64,000 nucleotides of DNA from contig JAFMSR010000003.1 in assembly GCA_022818135.1 (NCBI GenBank), positions 29,353,404-29,417,403 of the forward strand, in the 5' to 3' direction. Both the position numbers and the translations under genes were made by a program. The stretch is from Saxidomus purpurata (Eukaryota; Mollusca; Bivalvia; Venerida; Veneridae). Below the pieces are notes generated by a model. The model worked only from the letters and a program-made list of their open reading frames with translations, ran no database searches and was not told where the DNA came from. Below are positions 1 through 11,689 of the stretch, one piece after another (positions within the stretch are counted from its first letter, which is position 1; the number at the start of each line of letters is the position of its first letter).

Positions 1-2697
1 AATCCATAGGTAATGAATATATAGATGATAAACTATTTTTTGAAACTCTTTTGATGGAGATAAGAGGGACTACTATATGGTATTGGCATCTTATAAAAAG
101 AAGCAAGATGACAAAAGGCAAGAAAAGTTATTGGTTGAAATACAGTTTCTTGAGAAACAAACTAATATTGATTATAATCTGTTAATGACAAAAAAAAGAA
201 CTGGCTGATTTTAGAAATAAAAAAATGCAATGTATTTTTATCAGATCTAGGGCTAAAATTTTAATGGCTTTCAGAGGGAGAAAAACCTTCAAAATACTTC
301 TGCAATTTAGACAGCAGATATTATGTATGTAAATTAATGAATTCCCTACACTCTTCATCAGGAACAATATTAACAGAGGAAACAGAAATTCTGAATGAAG
401 TTTATATTCAAAAGAGAAACAAAAAACATTGACCTAATCAATCATTTTGATAACATTGATGTACCAAAACTATGTGAGGAGGAAAACAAAGGCTAGAAGG
501 TCATTTGTCTAGTAGTGAAATGTTGACGAGTCTGAAAAATGTCAAATGATTCCTCTCCAGGTAGTAGTGGTTTTAAAGCAGCTTATTTCAAATTCTTTTG
601 GAATGATATCCAGGTAACTTCCTTGTTAGGCCAATAAATCATGCTTTTGATACAGAAGAACTGTCTGTTACTTTGAAAGAAGGGGTCATAAGTTGCATTC
701 CTAAAGGAAATAAAGACAAACGCTTTAAAAAAAACTGGAAACCAATATCTTTATTTAACGTGTCATACAAAATTGCATCTGCCAGTATTGCTCAGTGTCT
801 AAAAACAGTCTTTCATAAACTTTAATTGTTAGTGAAGATCAGACAGGTTTTATATCTTAGAGATACATAGGGGATAACATAAGATTGATTTATGATATAA
901 TGCACTCTACAGAAGTAAATATGTTGCCTGGAATGCTACTGATGATAGATCTTGCAACAGCTTTCGATTCTCTTTCATGGACTTTTATGCAAAAAGGACT
1001 ACAATTCTTTAACTTTGGGGAGGGTTTTATAAAATGGGTGAACTTGTTTTATAAGAATATTTAGTCTTGTGTTTCTATAAATGGACATTTATCTGACTGG
1101 TTCAATGTACTGTGCGGTTGTCGACAAGGAGATCCCCTATCCCCTTATATTTTTATTTTATGTGCAGAAATTCTTGCAATACTACTGCAAAACAATAAGA
1201 ACATTAAAAGTATCAACAGTAATAACATAGAATTTCTATTATCACAGTATGCAGATGACACAACTATATGAGAAGTCTCTAAAATACACTTTCAAGAAAT
1301 TAAAAGACTATTGAGTCACTGGTCAAAGAGAATCATTACGCCCTTGGGTAAAAATGTTGTTATTAAAACATTGGCTCTGTCAAAAATGAATCACCTGCTT
1401 TTGAGCTTGCCGAACCCCTAGTTCAGAAATCACAAGATTAATACAAAAGTCTTTTTTCAAATTTCTTTAGAATTTAGACTAAGGACCAGATAAGATAAAG
1501 AGAAATATTGCGACCCAGTCTTATGATTATGGAGGATTCAGAATGGTAAATGTTGAAATTTTTATGACATCTTTGAAAATGACTTGGATTAGAAGACCAT
1601 TAGCTTACAATACTAAATACTTCAATTTTGTTCAGGAAAATTATCCTTTTCTTTCAAAGTTCAGTAAGTTTGGAGATGATTTTTTGAAAAACAAAATCAG
1701 AACAGTTAAAAGTCAGTTTTGGAAAGATGTTTTTATTGGACATATACTTTTAAATAAGCAAAATCCAAGAAATTGGAGTGAATTTTGTGCATTGCCTGTA
1801 TGGTATAACTGTATGTTTCAAATAGGTGGGAATAGTTTCTGCTTCCCTAGATTTGTTAATAGGGGTGTGGTTTTAGCAAATGACTTTTTGGATAATACTG
1901 GAAATCTAATGTCTTTTAATGAATTCTCAAACAAGTTTAACACCAATACCAACTTTTTGCAGTATCAAAATATTATTGAGTCTATTAAAGGGTTTTTAGG
2001 TAAAATGAGGTTTACAAACTTTGCTAAAAAGATCGAAAATCCTGTACAGCCATTATCCATAAAAGTAATCAACAGTCAAAACTAAGGATGCAGGTCAATT
2101 TATGATTATATTTCAAGACCAAGTTCTTACCCAATTTCTAAAAGAAAATGGGATGATGAACTTAATTTAGATGACATCTTCAACAGGAAATATATTTACA
2201 TACTTCCCTTTACAGTTACAAAGGATCCAACATTACAATGGTTACAATATAAAATAAACCATAGAATTCTTGCTACCAATAATTTATTACAAAAAATGAG
2301 GATAAAAGATGTGAGCATGTGTTCTTTTTGTGGTGAACAAACTGAAACCATAAAACATCTCTTCTGGGACTGTCAAACAACTAATTCTTTCTGGGAGGAG
2401 GTGAAAAGATGGTCATCTTTAAACTTAATAAAGTGTCCAAATATTGATGTAAATTGAACTGTGACAGACATAATTCTAGGTAACTAGAAATTCAGTAAAG
2501 CTGCAATGAACCTGCTTCTGGTAGCAAAGTATAGTTTATATTGCTGTAAGATACAGAACTCAGTTCTAAGCTTTCAGTTTTTTAAGAGTCAGGCTATTTT
2601 ATTGTTAAAAACCGAGCATTACATTGCAAGAAAAGAAAACATGATGTCTAAGTTGGACAAAAAAATGGAGCGAATGTTTATTATTGATGACAAATAG
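1..2697 (+). mobile_element. L1-like LINE, degraded, 5' end outside window
   Basis: This is a non-LTR retrotransposon relic read on the plus strand in shifting frames. From the left edge come a pre-RT segment (LLMEIRGTT, KKKQDDKR), the RT segment SSGFKAAYFKFFW near 560-600, and GVISCIPKG and KNWKPISLFN near 680-760. GCRQGDPLSPY lies at about 1111-1145 and the catalytic YADD box at 1246-1262. After YADD the copy jumps almost directly to the SHWSKR segment, so an internal deletion is likely. A 180-residue open stretch at 1543-2085 covers the post-RT region (TSLKMTWIRR, ALPVWYN). A zinc-knuckle-like CSFCGEQTETIKHLFWDC follows at about 2320-2372, then a degraded tail. In-frame stops and frameshifts (for example TAG within FYKNI*S at about 1060) show it is dead. 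The motif set resembles L1/Tx1-type LINEs. The copy at 11.7-14.2 kb is the same type. Confidence 0.88.
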
Positions 2698-2897
2698 TGA
2701 TTAATTTTTGTAGTTTTTGTATTCACTACAAGTCTGGTTCTCCTCAGTACTGCACACATAATCCCTTTTATGTGTCTCTCAATTTTCATGCATATAAGTG
2801 GAATCTATTATTTGATTTCAGTGAAAAAATAGAGATATTTTTGACTGTGAGCTCTTTTTGTATCTTTTTTTAAAAGTTTTTTCCCTCTGTTTCTCAA

Positions 2898-3343
2898 AAA
2901 GCGACTGCACTCCAAATTCTTAGTAAATTTTAATTTTTTGGTAAAATCAATATATATTCAATTTGTTAGCATCAAGATTATTTTCTTTGTGTAAGAGCTA
3001 AAAATAAAGGTAGAAAAAAAATATTTACCCGAGCCAGGTTTTGAACTCGGATCTTTGCGCTTACAAAAAATTTACAGCGGCTTAACCTACTACACTACGG
3101 AGTCAGCTGATTTGATGCGAGTTAAAAATATTGATATACCAAAGAGCCCACCCCGTTAGTCACGGGGTGATATATTATACAATAAAAGTAAGCAAAACAA
3201 CACATTTTAATTGTTTCTTTTGTTAGAAAACTTGTCACGTTATCATAATACAATGCCCCTGATACAGTAATGACAATTGTTTTCTTGAAATTGAAAATTT
3301 TCTTTTTTTAGCGTAACTTGTCCATCTGGAGTGCAGTCGCTTT
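2898..3343. mobile_element. Putative small TIR element enclosing a tRNA-like segment
   Basis: A 17-bp perfect inverted repeat, AAAGCGACTGCACTCCA at 2898-2914 and its complement at 3327-3343, bounds a 446-bp noncoding interval. The interval contains a tRNA-like sequence on the minus strand and a perfect 8-bp-stem hairpin at 3149-3169 (CACCCCGT, loop TAGTC, ACGGGGTG). No clear target duplication is visible beyond A-rich flanks, so the transposon assignment is tentative. Confidence 0.45.
3029..3110 (-). tRNA. tRNA-like sequence (pseudo-tRNA or SINE head)
   Basis: On the minus strand an A-box-like TAGTGTAGTAGG and a B-box-like GAGTTCAAAACC lie about 45 nt apart. A T8 Pol III terminator-like run follows at 3013-3020. 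Acceptor and T stems pair poorly and the anticodon arm is not convincing. It is therefore read as a tRNA-derived or degenerate element rather than a working tRNA. Confidence 0.4.
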
Positions 3344-3374
3344 AAAGTATAATGGCAAATTTAGTAAATTAAAG

Positions 3375-4374
3375 CAAGGTCTTTCAAATAGTATGGTCCG
3401 GAAACGCCCTCTATAAATGTCTTATCGTACTGATAATCTTGTCTCGCCTGGAAGCGTTTATCACGCCGTGCATTTATCACGCGGCGAGTAAACTGGTATT
3501 TGTCCGATAGTTGTATGCAAAACTGCCCGTCATTGTGTCATTTAAATACCACATTTAATTTATAAAATGGTATAATTGGAAAGCTGATGAAATTTTCTGT
3601 AAAACTGTGAAATTAAAACCTCTATATATAATTAACTATTATCTTTAACGCGAGTTAAACACGGTCCATGCTATTCCGTCTTGGGATGGTAATTTGACTC
3701 GCAATACTGGTCTTACAAAACTGTACGTTATTATGTTATAAAATAAAAAAACGAAAATCTAATTCATATCCGTTCAAAAATAACTCTTAATTTACATTTT
3801 AATTAGCAATTTTCCATCATTTGACCCTAAATATATAGTGAAAGCCTGTGCACAAAATATCACCGTATCGCGAAAAACAATCACCATTGACGCCATTTTT
3901 AGATTTTGAACGGATCTAACCGTCCCAGAAAATTAAAATACGGGTGAAATACGAAAATCTAAGACATAACAGACGTACATTAGACTTAAATCTATGAGAA
4001 AAAGATGTTACATCAATCCCATGAACACCATGCAAGTAGGAAAGAAGCGCTAAAATTAGGTCGGTTTTCGGCTTTTGGTCATTTGTGAAAAAACCCGTTC
4101 GTATAGGTCAACTTTCCAATGCGTAAATCCACCTAAAACGAAACATCGGTAAAATATAATATTATGTAATGATAAGGGAATGCATATATTGTATTAAGGA
4201 TCACTTTGTTGGTCAAATTGATTGGTAAAATATCGAGATATACGTAGATATAAAGTATCAATAATTTCTTTCTTTTTCCAAAATGGCGGGTACCCGGATG
4301 TTTGTCACGTGATCCGAGGCAAGTTATTTATCGTATTACTCTCGTTTCCGGACCATACTATTTGAAAGACCTTG
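3375..4374. mobile_element. 1000-bp non-autonomous DNA transposon with 32-bp TIRs
   Basis: The first 32 bases (3375-3406, starting CAAGGTCTTTCAAATAG) are the exact reverse complement of the last 32 (4343-4374, ending GAAAGACCTTG). The flanks carry a perfect 7-bp direct repeat ATTAAAG at 3368-3374 and 4375-4381. No long reading frame lies inside, so it would depend on a transposase elsewhere. CA...TG ends with a 7-8 bp duplication fit hAT- or P-like elements. A TTAA-targeting element is a weaker alternative because TTAA lies inside the duplicated site. Confidence 0.85.
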
Positions 4375-4381
4375 ATTAAAG

Positions 4382-5110
4382 TAACACAAGAAGTATAACT
4401 GATGATATCAGGAAAAATAAAAGTATATGAGTTATTTCCCTTGAATAATACATAACCAGTTAAATCCTACATCATTAGTCTTGCATTTCACATTTCGTCT
4501 TCTTCCTAATCTTGCAAGACATTTTTATTTGATTGATTGTCTTTTACTAGAGAATTGATAATACGTAGGATATATGAGATATTAATAGACCCCATGATCT
4601 TAGTAGCTAAGAACAGATCATAGAATGGATGCAGTATTCATGTACTGTGTTGCTTGGGAACACATTTTTTTCTTTTTGGATTAGAATGTTATACATTGTA
4701 CTTCGAAATAACTTGAATATGCTATGAATATATATATTTTTCTTTGAAAAATAAACAGGGTGACCCAATTACTGGGGCCTCAAACAAAAAAAAAACAAAA
4801 ACAAAAAACATGCTGATAAACTCACTTCTTTTTGAAGCACACAAGCAAATGAAAGCATGAATATGTTAATTGCCTCAAAAGCTCCAGAATATCACTATTA
4901 TTCTGGCTCTGCGAGTCTCAGTTATAGGGTATCATCTGGTGTAGCACAGAAAAATATTGGCCACAAGTATGTTCTTGAAGTGAGTAGTTAGTAAGAAATG
5001 TTTTATCTGTTGGTTGGTTGTTTGATATCTTATACTACATGTATTTATGATTTGAATTTTATTTTATTTATTTTTGGGTTTGTTACTTTATATCACATGT
5101 ATATTAAAGA
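4382..5110. other. AT-rich noncoding stretch
   Basis: No gene or clear element was recognised. There is a short A-rich run near 4788-4808 and scattered AT-rich sequence. Confidence 0.5.
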
Positions 5111-5119
5111 GTTTTGACC

Positions 5120-6000
5120 TTAACGTTAAGGGCAATTGTACTCAGGTGAGCAATATAGGGCAATCCTGGCCCTCTTGTTTTAAAACTAAAGTTTGACTTT
5201 GCAATGGATATTTTTCCAGATCTTATATCATTACTAGTAACTGTATTAACTGTTAAAACATTTTTAGCTGGACTATTCAAAGAATATGTAGAGTTATTAC
5301 AGTCACTTGTGCGTCGGCATTGCAGCTTTGGTTACAGTTTTGCCTGCAAGGTACTATCACGGACATATCTCAGTAACCACCTATGATATTGATTTGAAAC
5401 TTCATTAAAGTCTTCAGGGGTGTCACACAGTCAAGTAAGATAAGTCTTGTAAGAATTTAGTACAAATTATGGCCCTTGTTTGACTTAGAAAATTTGGTTA
5501 AAGTTTTGCATGCAAAGCACTCTCATGCACATATCTCAGTAACCAATCATATAATTGATTTAGAACTTCAATATAGTCTCAAGGGACATCACAAAATCAG
5601 ATTAGATAACTCCTAACTGAATCTGTTATAAATTATGGCCCTTGTTGAACTTAGAAACTTCAGTTAAAGTTTTGCATGCAGGGTACTATAATACTCATAT
5701 TTCAGTAACCATTGGGATTGATTTGAAACTTCATTGAAGTCTTGAGGGGTGTCAGACTATCAAGTTAGATGACTGTTGTATGAATTTGATTCAAATTATG
5801 GCTCTTGTTAGACTTACAAAATTTGGTTAAAGTTTTGCATGCATGGTACTAACATGCATAAACTTCAGTAACCACTTATGGGATTAACTTGAAACTAACC
5901 AATAGTGTTCAGGGGTATCAAAGTTAGATAACTCCTGACTGAATTTTAGTACAAATTATGGGTGGTAAAAAATTTATGTGCGAGGTACTACCATGCATTC
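5120..6000. repeat. Tandem repeat, about 165-bp unit, 4-5 copies
   Basis: The phrase AAAGTTTTGCATGCA followed by GGTACTA recurs at about 5335, 5498, 5668, 5830 and 5965. Each is followed by a CAGTAACCA segment, a TTGATTTGAAACTTCA segment and a TACAAATTATGG segment. The left edge (5140-5185) carries an end motif GGTGAGCAATATAGGGC...GGCCCTCTTGTTTT that is shared with the elements at 10990-11456 and 36033-36537. Confidence 0.8.
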
Positions 6001-6002
6001 TT

Positions 6003-6772
6003 TACATTTTTAGCTCGACTTTTCGAAGAATAAGGAGGCTATTGCACTTGCCCCAGCGTCGGTGTCAGCGTCTGCGTTGGTTAAAGTTTTTTATAAAGTC
6101 AAATATCTTGAATATTCTGTGATGATTTTTGACAGATTTATGCCCCTTTTTAAATTAGGATTTTTGGTTAAAGTTTTTTTATAAAGTCAAATATCTTCAA
6201 TACTGTCAAAGGTATTGACTTGAAACTCAAATTATATCTTTACCATCATCATCTACACCTGAGGAAACAATCCTCATAACTCTGTTTTGATTTTTGACAG
6301 ATCTATGTCCCTTTTCAACATAGAATTTAGTTAAAGAATTATTTAAAGTCTAATATCTTGAATATTATTGAACATATTGACTTGAAACTTAAAATGTATG
6401 TTTACTATCAACATCTTCACCACTGTTTTTGATTTTTGACATATTTATACTCCTTTTTAACTTAGAATTTTTTCACAGTTTTTACCAGACTGAAATACTC
6501 AAAATTAATGGCTTATTTTTGAAATGTCATAAAATAATTATGCAGCATGCAGCAGTTATGTTTTTTTTAATTTGATGCATGTCAATTTTGAAATGTTACA
6601 AAGTTATTCATGATCAAATATACAAGATCATGTATTTCTTTGAAATTAACCCCCCCTCCTCCCTCCAGTTGGCTTACAGAATCCAAGATAAGGCTTTGAA
6701 CATAATGTACATTTACAGAGGTCTTTGAACAAGTTTCATATCTTTGACCTTAATTCTTATAGACAATCACAC
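6003..6772 (-). repeat. Dispersed tandem-repeat element, inverted short copy
   Basis: It begins TTTTTAGCTCGACTTTTCGAA and contains GCCCCAGCGTCGG and about two and a half copies of a unit with GATTTTTGACAGATTTATG. It ends with ATAGACAATCACACAA. The whole is the reverse-complement relative of 41450-42970, including the flanking single-copy part, but has far fewer tandem units. Confidence 0.75.
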
Positions 6773-7804
6773 AAAGCAATAGCCATGACTACAGCAGCTA
6801 AACTTCAAAGAAACAAGTTGAAGGTTGAAAGGTATAATCTTTTAATTTATGAAATGAAAATTGTTTAAATATTTTATAATGGTTTCACCTAGTTCAAATT
6901 TGGAGTAATAACCATTTTATTCCTGTTTATGTATGTGGTAATGTCTTGCTTTACAATCAATTTAGTCCTGTAATCACGTCAGTGAGATAAGACCATTATA
7001 GCCCTTTTGTTACATAATTTGATCTTAAATAATTTACAAGTTCATAATATCAAAATATGTTTTCATAGATGTTTTAATGAATTGATTTGACACAGCCATA
7101 TATTCCTGAAAATGTAATTTTATTTTTCAGGAATAAAAAGGGAACAGTGATTGAGCTCCATGAGGGTCCTATGTACCAGAGTAATTTATGTTTTGAAATT
7201 GGTGAAGATCTGCCAGAAACAGTACCTGAAGCAGTATACAAGCCCTCTGCAGATACTTTACAGACCATTCACAGCAACAGGATATTCTTTAATCTTGAGA
7301 CTACATGACTAGGTATTATATTTGCATCAGAGGTTAAAATTGATGCTAGAATGGCAAACTAATATACGGGGAACTGCTTACTCAAAGTGGCGTGGCGCGG
7401 CCACCGTAAGCGACGTAGTATGGGGGTCACGAGATCACAGGAGCCTGTGTCCCAATATAGTGTTTGAACAAATAACCAACTCCATATTAAAGTTATAATA
7501 GTTTCTTCTTTTATTTTGTAGGACACTTGTTCAAGTTATTTCTATATTTGTTATATTCCAATGCAGTAAGATTAACACATTCAAGCACCAAAGTAATTAG
7601 TTCAAAGCATATTTAAAAGTAGATGTTGTTTATCCGAAATTTCAATGAAGACTTATGTTCAGTTCTAATACAAAAAATATATGCTCTAGGTTAACATAAT
7701 TAACCAATAAAAAGTTGAAAGTAATATATGAGTTTGACCAATAAGAATCTTTGTAACAAAAAGTGAAATCTGTTACTTAACAATTAAGAAGTTTACTAAG
7801 TGAC

Positions 7805-8097
7805 TAGTCTGCCCGGATAGCTCAATAGGTAGAGCACGAGACTTGTAATCTCGGGGTTGTGGGTTCGATTCCCAGAGCTGACCAACTAAAATTACAGTCT
7901 TTCGGATGAGACTTAAAAACCGAGGTCCCATGTATGGGTGAAAACCTAGCATGATAAAGAACCAGGGGTGTCTCTGGAATTGGGACGCTTTCTGTATCTT
8001 GCACTATCCCCCAAAACCTAAAATAACTAAACTCTTCTGGGGGCGTTGGTCATATGGGAAACCGGTACCAACGATAAACCCTAATATACCATACCTA
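7805..8097 (+). mobile_element. Full-length tRNA-derived SINE with 11-bp target duplication
   Basis: The head at 7811-7884 is tRNA-like. D arm GCTC/GAGC, anticodon arm CGAGA-CTTGTAA-TCTCG (anticodon TGT, threonine type) and T loop TTCGATT are intact, but the acceptor ends do not pair. The body at about 7890-7990 carries TCTTTCGGATGAGACTTAAA and CCGAGGTCCC. This resembles the widely conserved central domain of Nin-DC/Meta-type metazoan SINEs; that name is from memory. The tail has short ATACC repeats. The flanks are a perfect direct repeat TACTAAGTGAC at 7794-7804 and 8098-8108, which fixes both ends. Confidence 0.88.
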
Positions 8098-8370
8098 TAC
8101 TAAGTGACATATTTAGCTTATCAATTAATCAGTTAAGGGAGCCAAGGTGTTTTCCTAACAATAGGCCATTATGTGAGGTGCTAAAAGCAAAATCTGTATT
8201 ATAATCAAATTGTCTTTGATAAAGTGATAACAAAAATACTGACATGTTGTAGCAGGAAATATTTCAGATAAGTACAATATGTCAGAACAGCTAAATTCCA
8301 AAATATAAAATTATTCATGTACATTTATTAAATTTTATTTAATTAACAAAATTTGACAGTAAAATAATAT

Positions 8371-8469
8371 AATTCAATTGTTTATCAAAAATTTAATAAA
8401 AGAATTTGGCTAACCAGGCTATAATATTAGCCAAATTCTTTTTTAGATTTTTTATCAAAAAATTGAATT
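8371..8469. repeat. Foldback inverted repeat, 43-nt arms
   Basis: Arms 8371-8413 and 8427-8469 are near-complete reverse complements around a 13-nt loop. The innermost AAAAGAATTTGGCTAA and its complement are perfect and AATTCAATT/AATTGAATT close the ends. It may be a tiny foldback transposon inside the exonuclease pseudogene intron. Confidence 0.7.
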
Positions 8470-8759
8470 CTTGTCGAGCCCGCTTGAGTTGATTTTACTA
8501 CATGTATATCCTTTTATGAGCAGTAACATACATGTACTAATGCATCTATGCTATGTTAAGACATACTTTGAAACAGCAGCTGTCATATGGAACAGGTTTT
8601 CTTTTTGTGAGTTTAAAGGCTATGCCAATAGCTATTGAATTCTTAAAACTTAGACAACATTAACCACTACCTTGCACACAGCTTCATGTGATGTGCAGTA
8701 TTTACAAAGACACATGTGTGTCTGCAAAGTGTATATCAATATATGGATATCATCAAAGG

Positions 8760-9230
8760 ACATACCCCTGAAACGAAGTTAAGTGTTAAGTTCCTTGTCC
8801 AGAGCATAACTTGAAACTACTGGTTGGAATTCAATGCAACTTCATATAATGGCCAAGCACATTGAGAGAAAGTGAATTGTACAAGAACCATAACTCTATC
8901 TTGAGTAATTACAGAGTTATTGCCCTTTGTTACTTTTCCTTTTCCGGAGCATAACTTGAAAATCACTGTATGGAATTCAGTACAACTTCGTACAATGGTC
9001 AAGCACATTAAGAGGAAGTGCAAAACACAGGAACCATAACTCCATCTTGACTAATTTCAGAGTTAGTGCCCATTTTTACTTTTCCTTGTCTGTAGCATAA
9101 CTTGAAAACTTCTAGTTGGAATTCAATACAACTTCATACAATGGTAAAGCACAATGAGAGAAAGTGCAGTGTTCAAGAACCATGACTCTGTCTTGACAAA
9201 ATATCTCAAATTTAGTTATTTTACAAGGTA
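8760..9230. repeat. Tandem repeat, about 147-bp unit, 3 copies
   Basis: GAGCATAACTTGAAA followed by TGGAATTCA, CAACTTC and AAGCACA recurs at about 8801, 8946 and 9095. It lies in the intron of the exonuclease pseudogene. Short open stretches inside it on either strand are by-products of the repeat. Confidence 0.75.
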
Positions 9231-10211
9231 TCCTGTTACTACTAACTTCCTCAGTTCCTGTCTTTATCTTCTAGCTAAATGTTTATGTCCAATTATTTCA
9301 GTGACATTTTTTGTCTGTGTTTGACTAAAACAACACATGATATGAAGATAATCTTACTGATATTTAGCAGTAATATAAAATATTGACTAGGTTGTCAAAT
9401 TTTGGTGAAAAATCTCAGTCTTATTTAATGAATTGTCATACTTACTAACTATATTTCAGGAAGAAAAGAGCATATGATACAGATAGCTGCCAGGAAAATT
9501 TCAACACTTACTTTCTACCAAAGAAGCTTGTTCCTAAAAGGGCAAGTGATATCACAAAATAGATGTTGTAGGCAACCAGATGTTTTACAGAAATAGTGCT
9601 GTAAACAATTTGTGTATTTGTGAAGCCTTGAATTGCTTTGTTGGATGTTTGTCAAAATCTGAAGATAATGTGCTTGTAGGTCATAACCACAGATCATTGG
9701 ACTGTCCAATTTTAAACAATACTTTACATAAATGTGGGTTGTATTCACAATTTTGTAATCATGTTACCGGATACAAGATGCAAGACAGGTTTTTAACTCT
9801 TTTCAACCATGTACTCAACAGTACCTGGCAGAGCATTTTCTCAAAGAGCAGTACAATGCACACAATGCTTTGGATGATGTGATAACTCTTCAGGGAATTG
9901 TTGAAACTGCTTCTTTAACAAATGAAGAATTTGTAAAAGGTTCATTTGCTGTTGAATTTTTTGCATATCAGTACTCTAGACAGGTCAGGCAAAATCATCC
10001 ATCTTTACAACCCTTAATAAATGCAAAAACAGTGAGTAATGATATTGCTAAGCGCATTGCAGGAAGTGGACTTAATTTGTCGCACTTGATTCTAGCAATT
10101 AAACGGAATGGTCTGAGTGGCATAGAAGATCTTTTTTCAGAGTTGTCCATCAACAACAAAGTCCGTGTAACTATGTCACAAAAAATATTCATGCTGTTGC
10201 CAAGTTTTTAG

Positions 10212-10989
10212 TGGACTTTGATCATTAATAGTGATAAATGTATTATTGTTTTTGAGTTCATTCATCTCTCGTCCTTTCTTTTTGATAAGCACTTTGTCAC
10301 TTTCAGTGTACTAAGGTTGGCACAGCTGTGTTAATTTATAGTGATGATTAAATATGCATAGTAGATAATATCAAGATTTTTAAAATCATGACCCCTGGGT
10401 CAAAATTTACCCAGCCAGGAGGGTTATTATTTTTAATGATCATTAATTTACAATATTCTTGATATGAATTCTTGTAAAGTATTGGCGTTTTGACAGACAT
10501 CAAAATACCTCAGGTTTTCTCTCTAAATAATTTTCCTCTCCAAGAGTTATGTTGAGTTAATACCTTGACCAGTCTCAAAAATAGACATCCTGAGTTTTTT
10601 CTGGGCTTATTTGCATTAGGCCATGTGTTTTGGCATTGCTCCTATGTATAAGAATAGATAATCTTAGTATAAGTATTTCTATATGGTAGAAAACCCTTTG
10701 GCTATTTTCAGCATTGGATAAGCATTCTGTCTGTTTAGTAACAGTTTTTGTACACTGTATTATTGGTTGATTTTGAGTGTTACCCTATTTTTACATACAT
10801 TTGTAAGAGGGGCTTGCAAAATAAATTGGCCACATTATTACAAGTTGCAAGTATGTACCATTGGAAGGAATGTAATTAAAAATAATTTAAATCTTTCATG
10901 ATAATTTTCTGAAGAATATTCATGTATTTTTATGAAGCATTTGAAACATATTTGAATAAATGTTATGAATGATTGAGAACTGATTTGAA
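10212..10989. other. Noncoding stretch with repeat fragments
   Basis: It contains a weak fragment GACCCCTGGGTCAAAATTTACCCAG near 10391-10415, resembling the 10990-11456 element. Otherwise it is AT-rich with no recognised gene. Confidence 0.4.
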
Positions 10990-11456
10990 GTAAATGAACT
11001 TTACCAGGGTGAGCTTTTCTAATCAATGATTGTCCGTTGTCCGTCAACATTTTGATTCAAATGACATCTCTGAAACCACAAGGCCAATGATGATAAAACT
11101 ATGCAGGAATGTTCCTTGCATGAAGCTCTACCAAAATTGTTCAAAGAATTCCATTCCATGCAGAACTCTGGTTGCTATGGCAACAAATAGGAAAAGCTTT
11201 AAAAATCTTCTTCTCTGAAACCACAAGGCCTAGAGCTTAGATATTTGGCATGTAGCATTGCCTAGTAGACCTCTTCAAAATTTGTTCAAATTATGCCCCT
11301 AGGGTCAAAATTGACCTTGCCCTAGGGAGTCACTTGTTTTACAAAGATGTATATAGGAAAATCTATTTGGTATATAACATTGTCTAGTGATCTTCCACCA
11401 GGCAAGTCGACTTGTACCAAGGTGAGCTATATAGGGCCATCTTGGCCCTCTTGTCT
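10990..11456 (-). repeat. Dispersed repeat ending GGCCCTCTTGT
   Basis: This is the reverse-complement relative of 36033-36537. Shared blocks are GGTGAGCTTTTCTAATCAAT, GTCCGTTGTCCGTC, two TCTCTGAAACCACAAGGCC copies, GATCTTCCACCAGGCAAGT and GGGCCATCTTGGCCCTCTTG. Its small open frames on both strands are not genes. Confidence 0.78.
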
Positions 11457-11689
11457 GTATTTGTTGTTAGTCCTATGTACAAGTATATACATGTATGATA
11501 AATTGCATTTTGATTGTTATATCGCAAACAGTATCTAACATAAGCTAGACTTATATGCAGTGTCTGTTCCATGGCAGTGCCTTGTTATATATTTTTCTGA
11601 GCACAGTCTGTTCACTCTGAGCTGTGAGGATCACTGGATCTACTGTGCCCATAATTTTGCTTCAAACAACTAATAGACCATTTCATTGA

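Larger units (their letters stand above)
6788..10211 (+). pseudogene. DEDDh (DnaQ-like) exonuclease pseudogene
   Basis: Exon-like pieces spell a decayed DEDDh 3'-5' exonuclease in order. At about 6788-6830 is MTTAAKLQRNKLKVER with donor AG|GTATAA. At about 7131-7312 is NKKGTVIELHEGPMYQSNL ending FFNLETT*LG, the Exo I motif (family FxDxETTGL), where the catalytic Asp is Asn and Gly is a TGA stop. At 9461-9890, in three frames, are HMIQIAA, ENFNTYFLPKK, then VLVGHNHRSLDCPIL (Exo II) and finally EQYNAHNALDDVITLQ (Exo III, HxxxxD). A C-terminal region of about 105 residues runs to 10211. The intron at 7313-9460 holds a SINE, a foldback sequence and tandem repeats. At least two frameshifts and two stops show it is broken. 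Such exonuclease genes often travel with transposons in invertebrates; whether this one did is not shown here. Confidence 0.72.

Noticed and set aside
7811..7884. Functional tRNA-Thr(TGT)
   Set aside because: Acceptor stem does not pair and an 11-bp target duplication surrounds a longer SINE.
7822..8004. 60-residue minus-strand frame
   Set aside because: Lies wholly inside the SINE.
8817..9023. 68-residue minus-strand frame
   Set aside because: Lies within the 147-bp tandem repeat and repeats itself.
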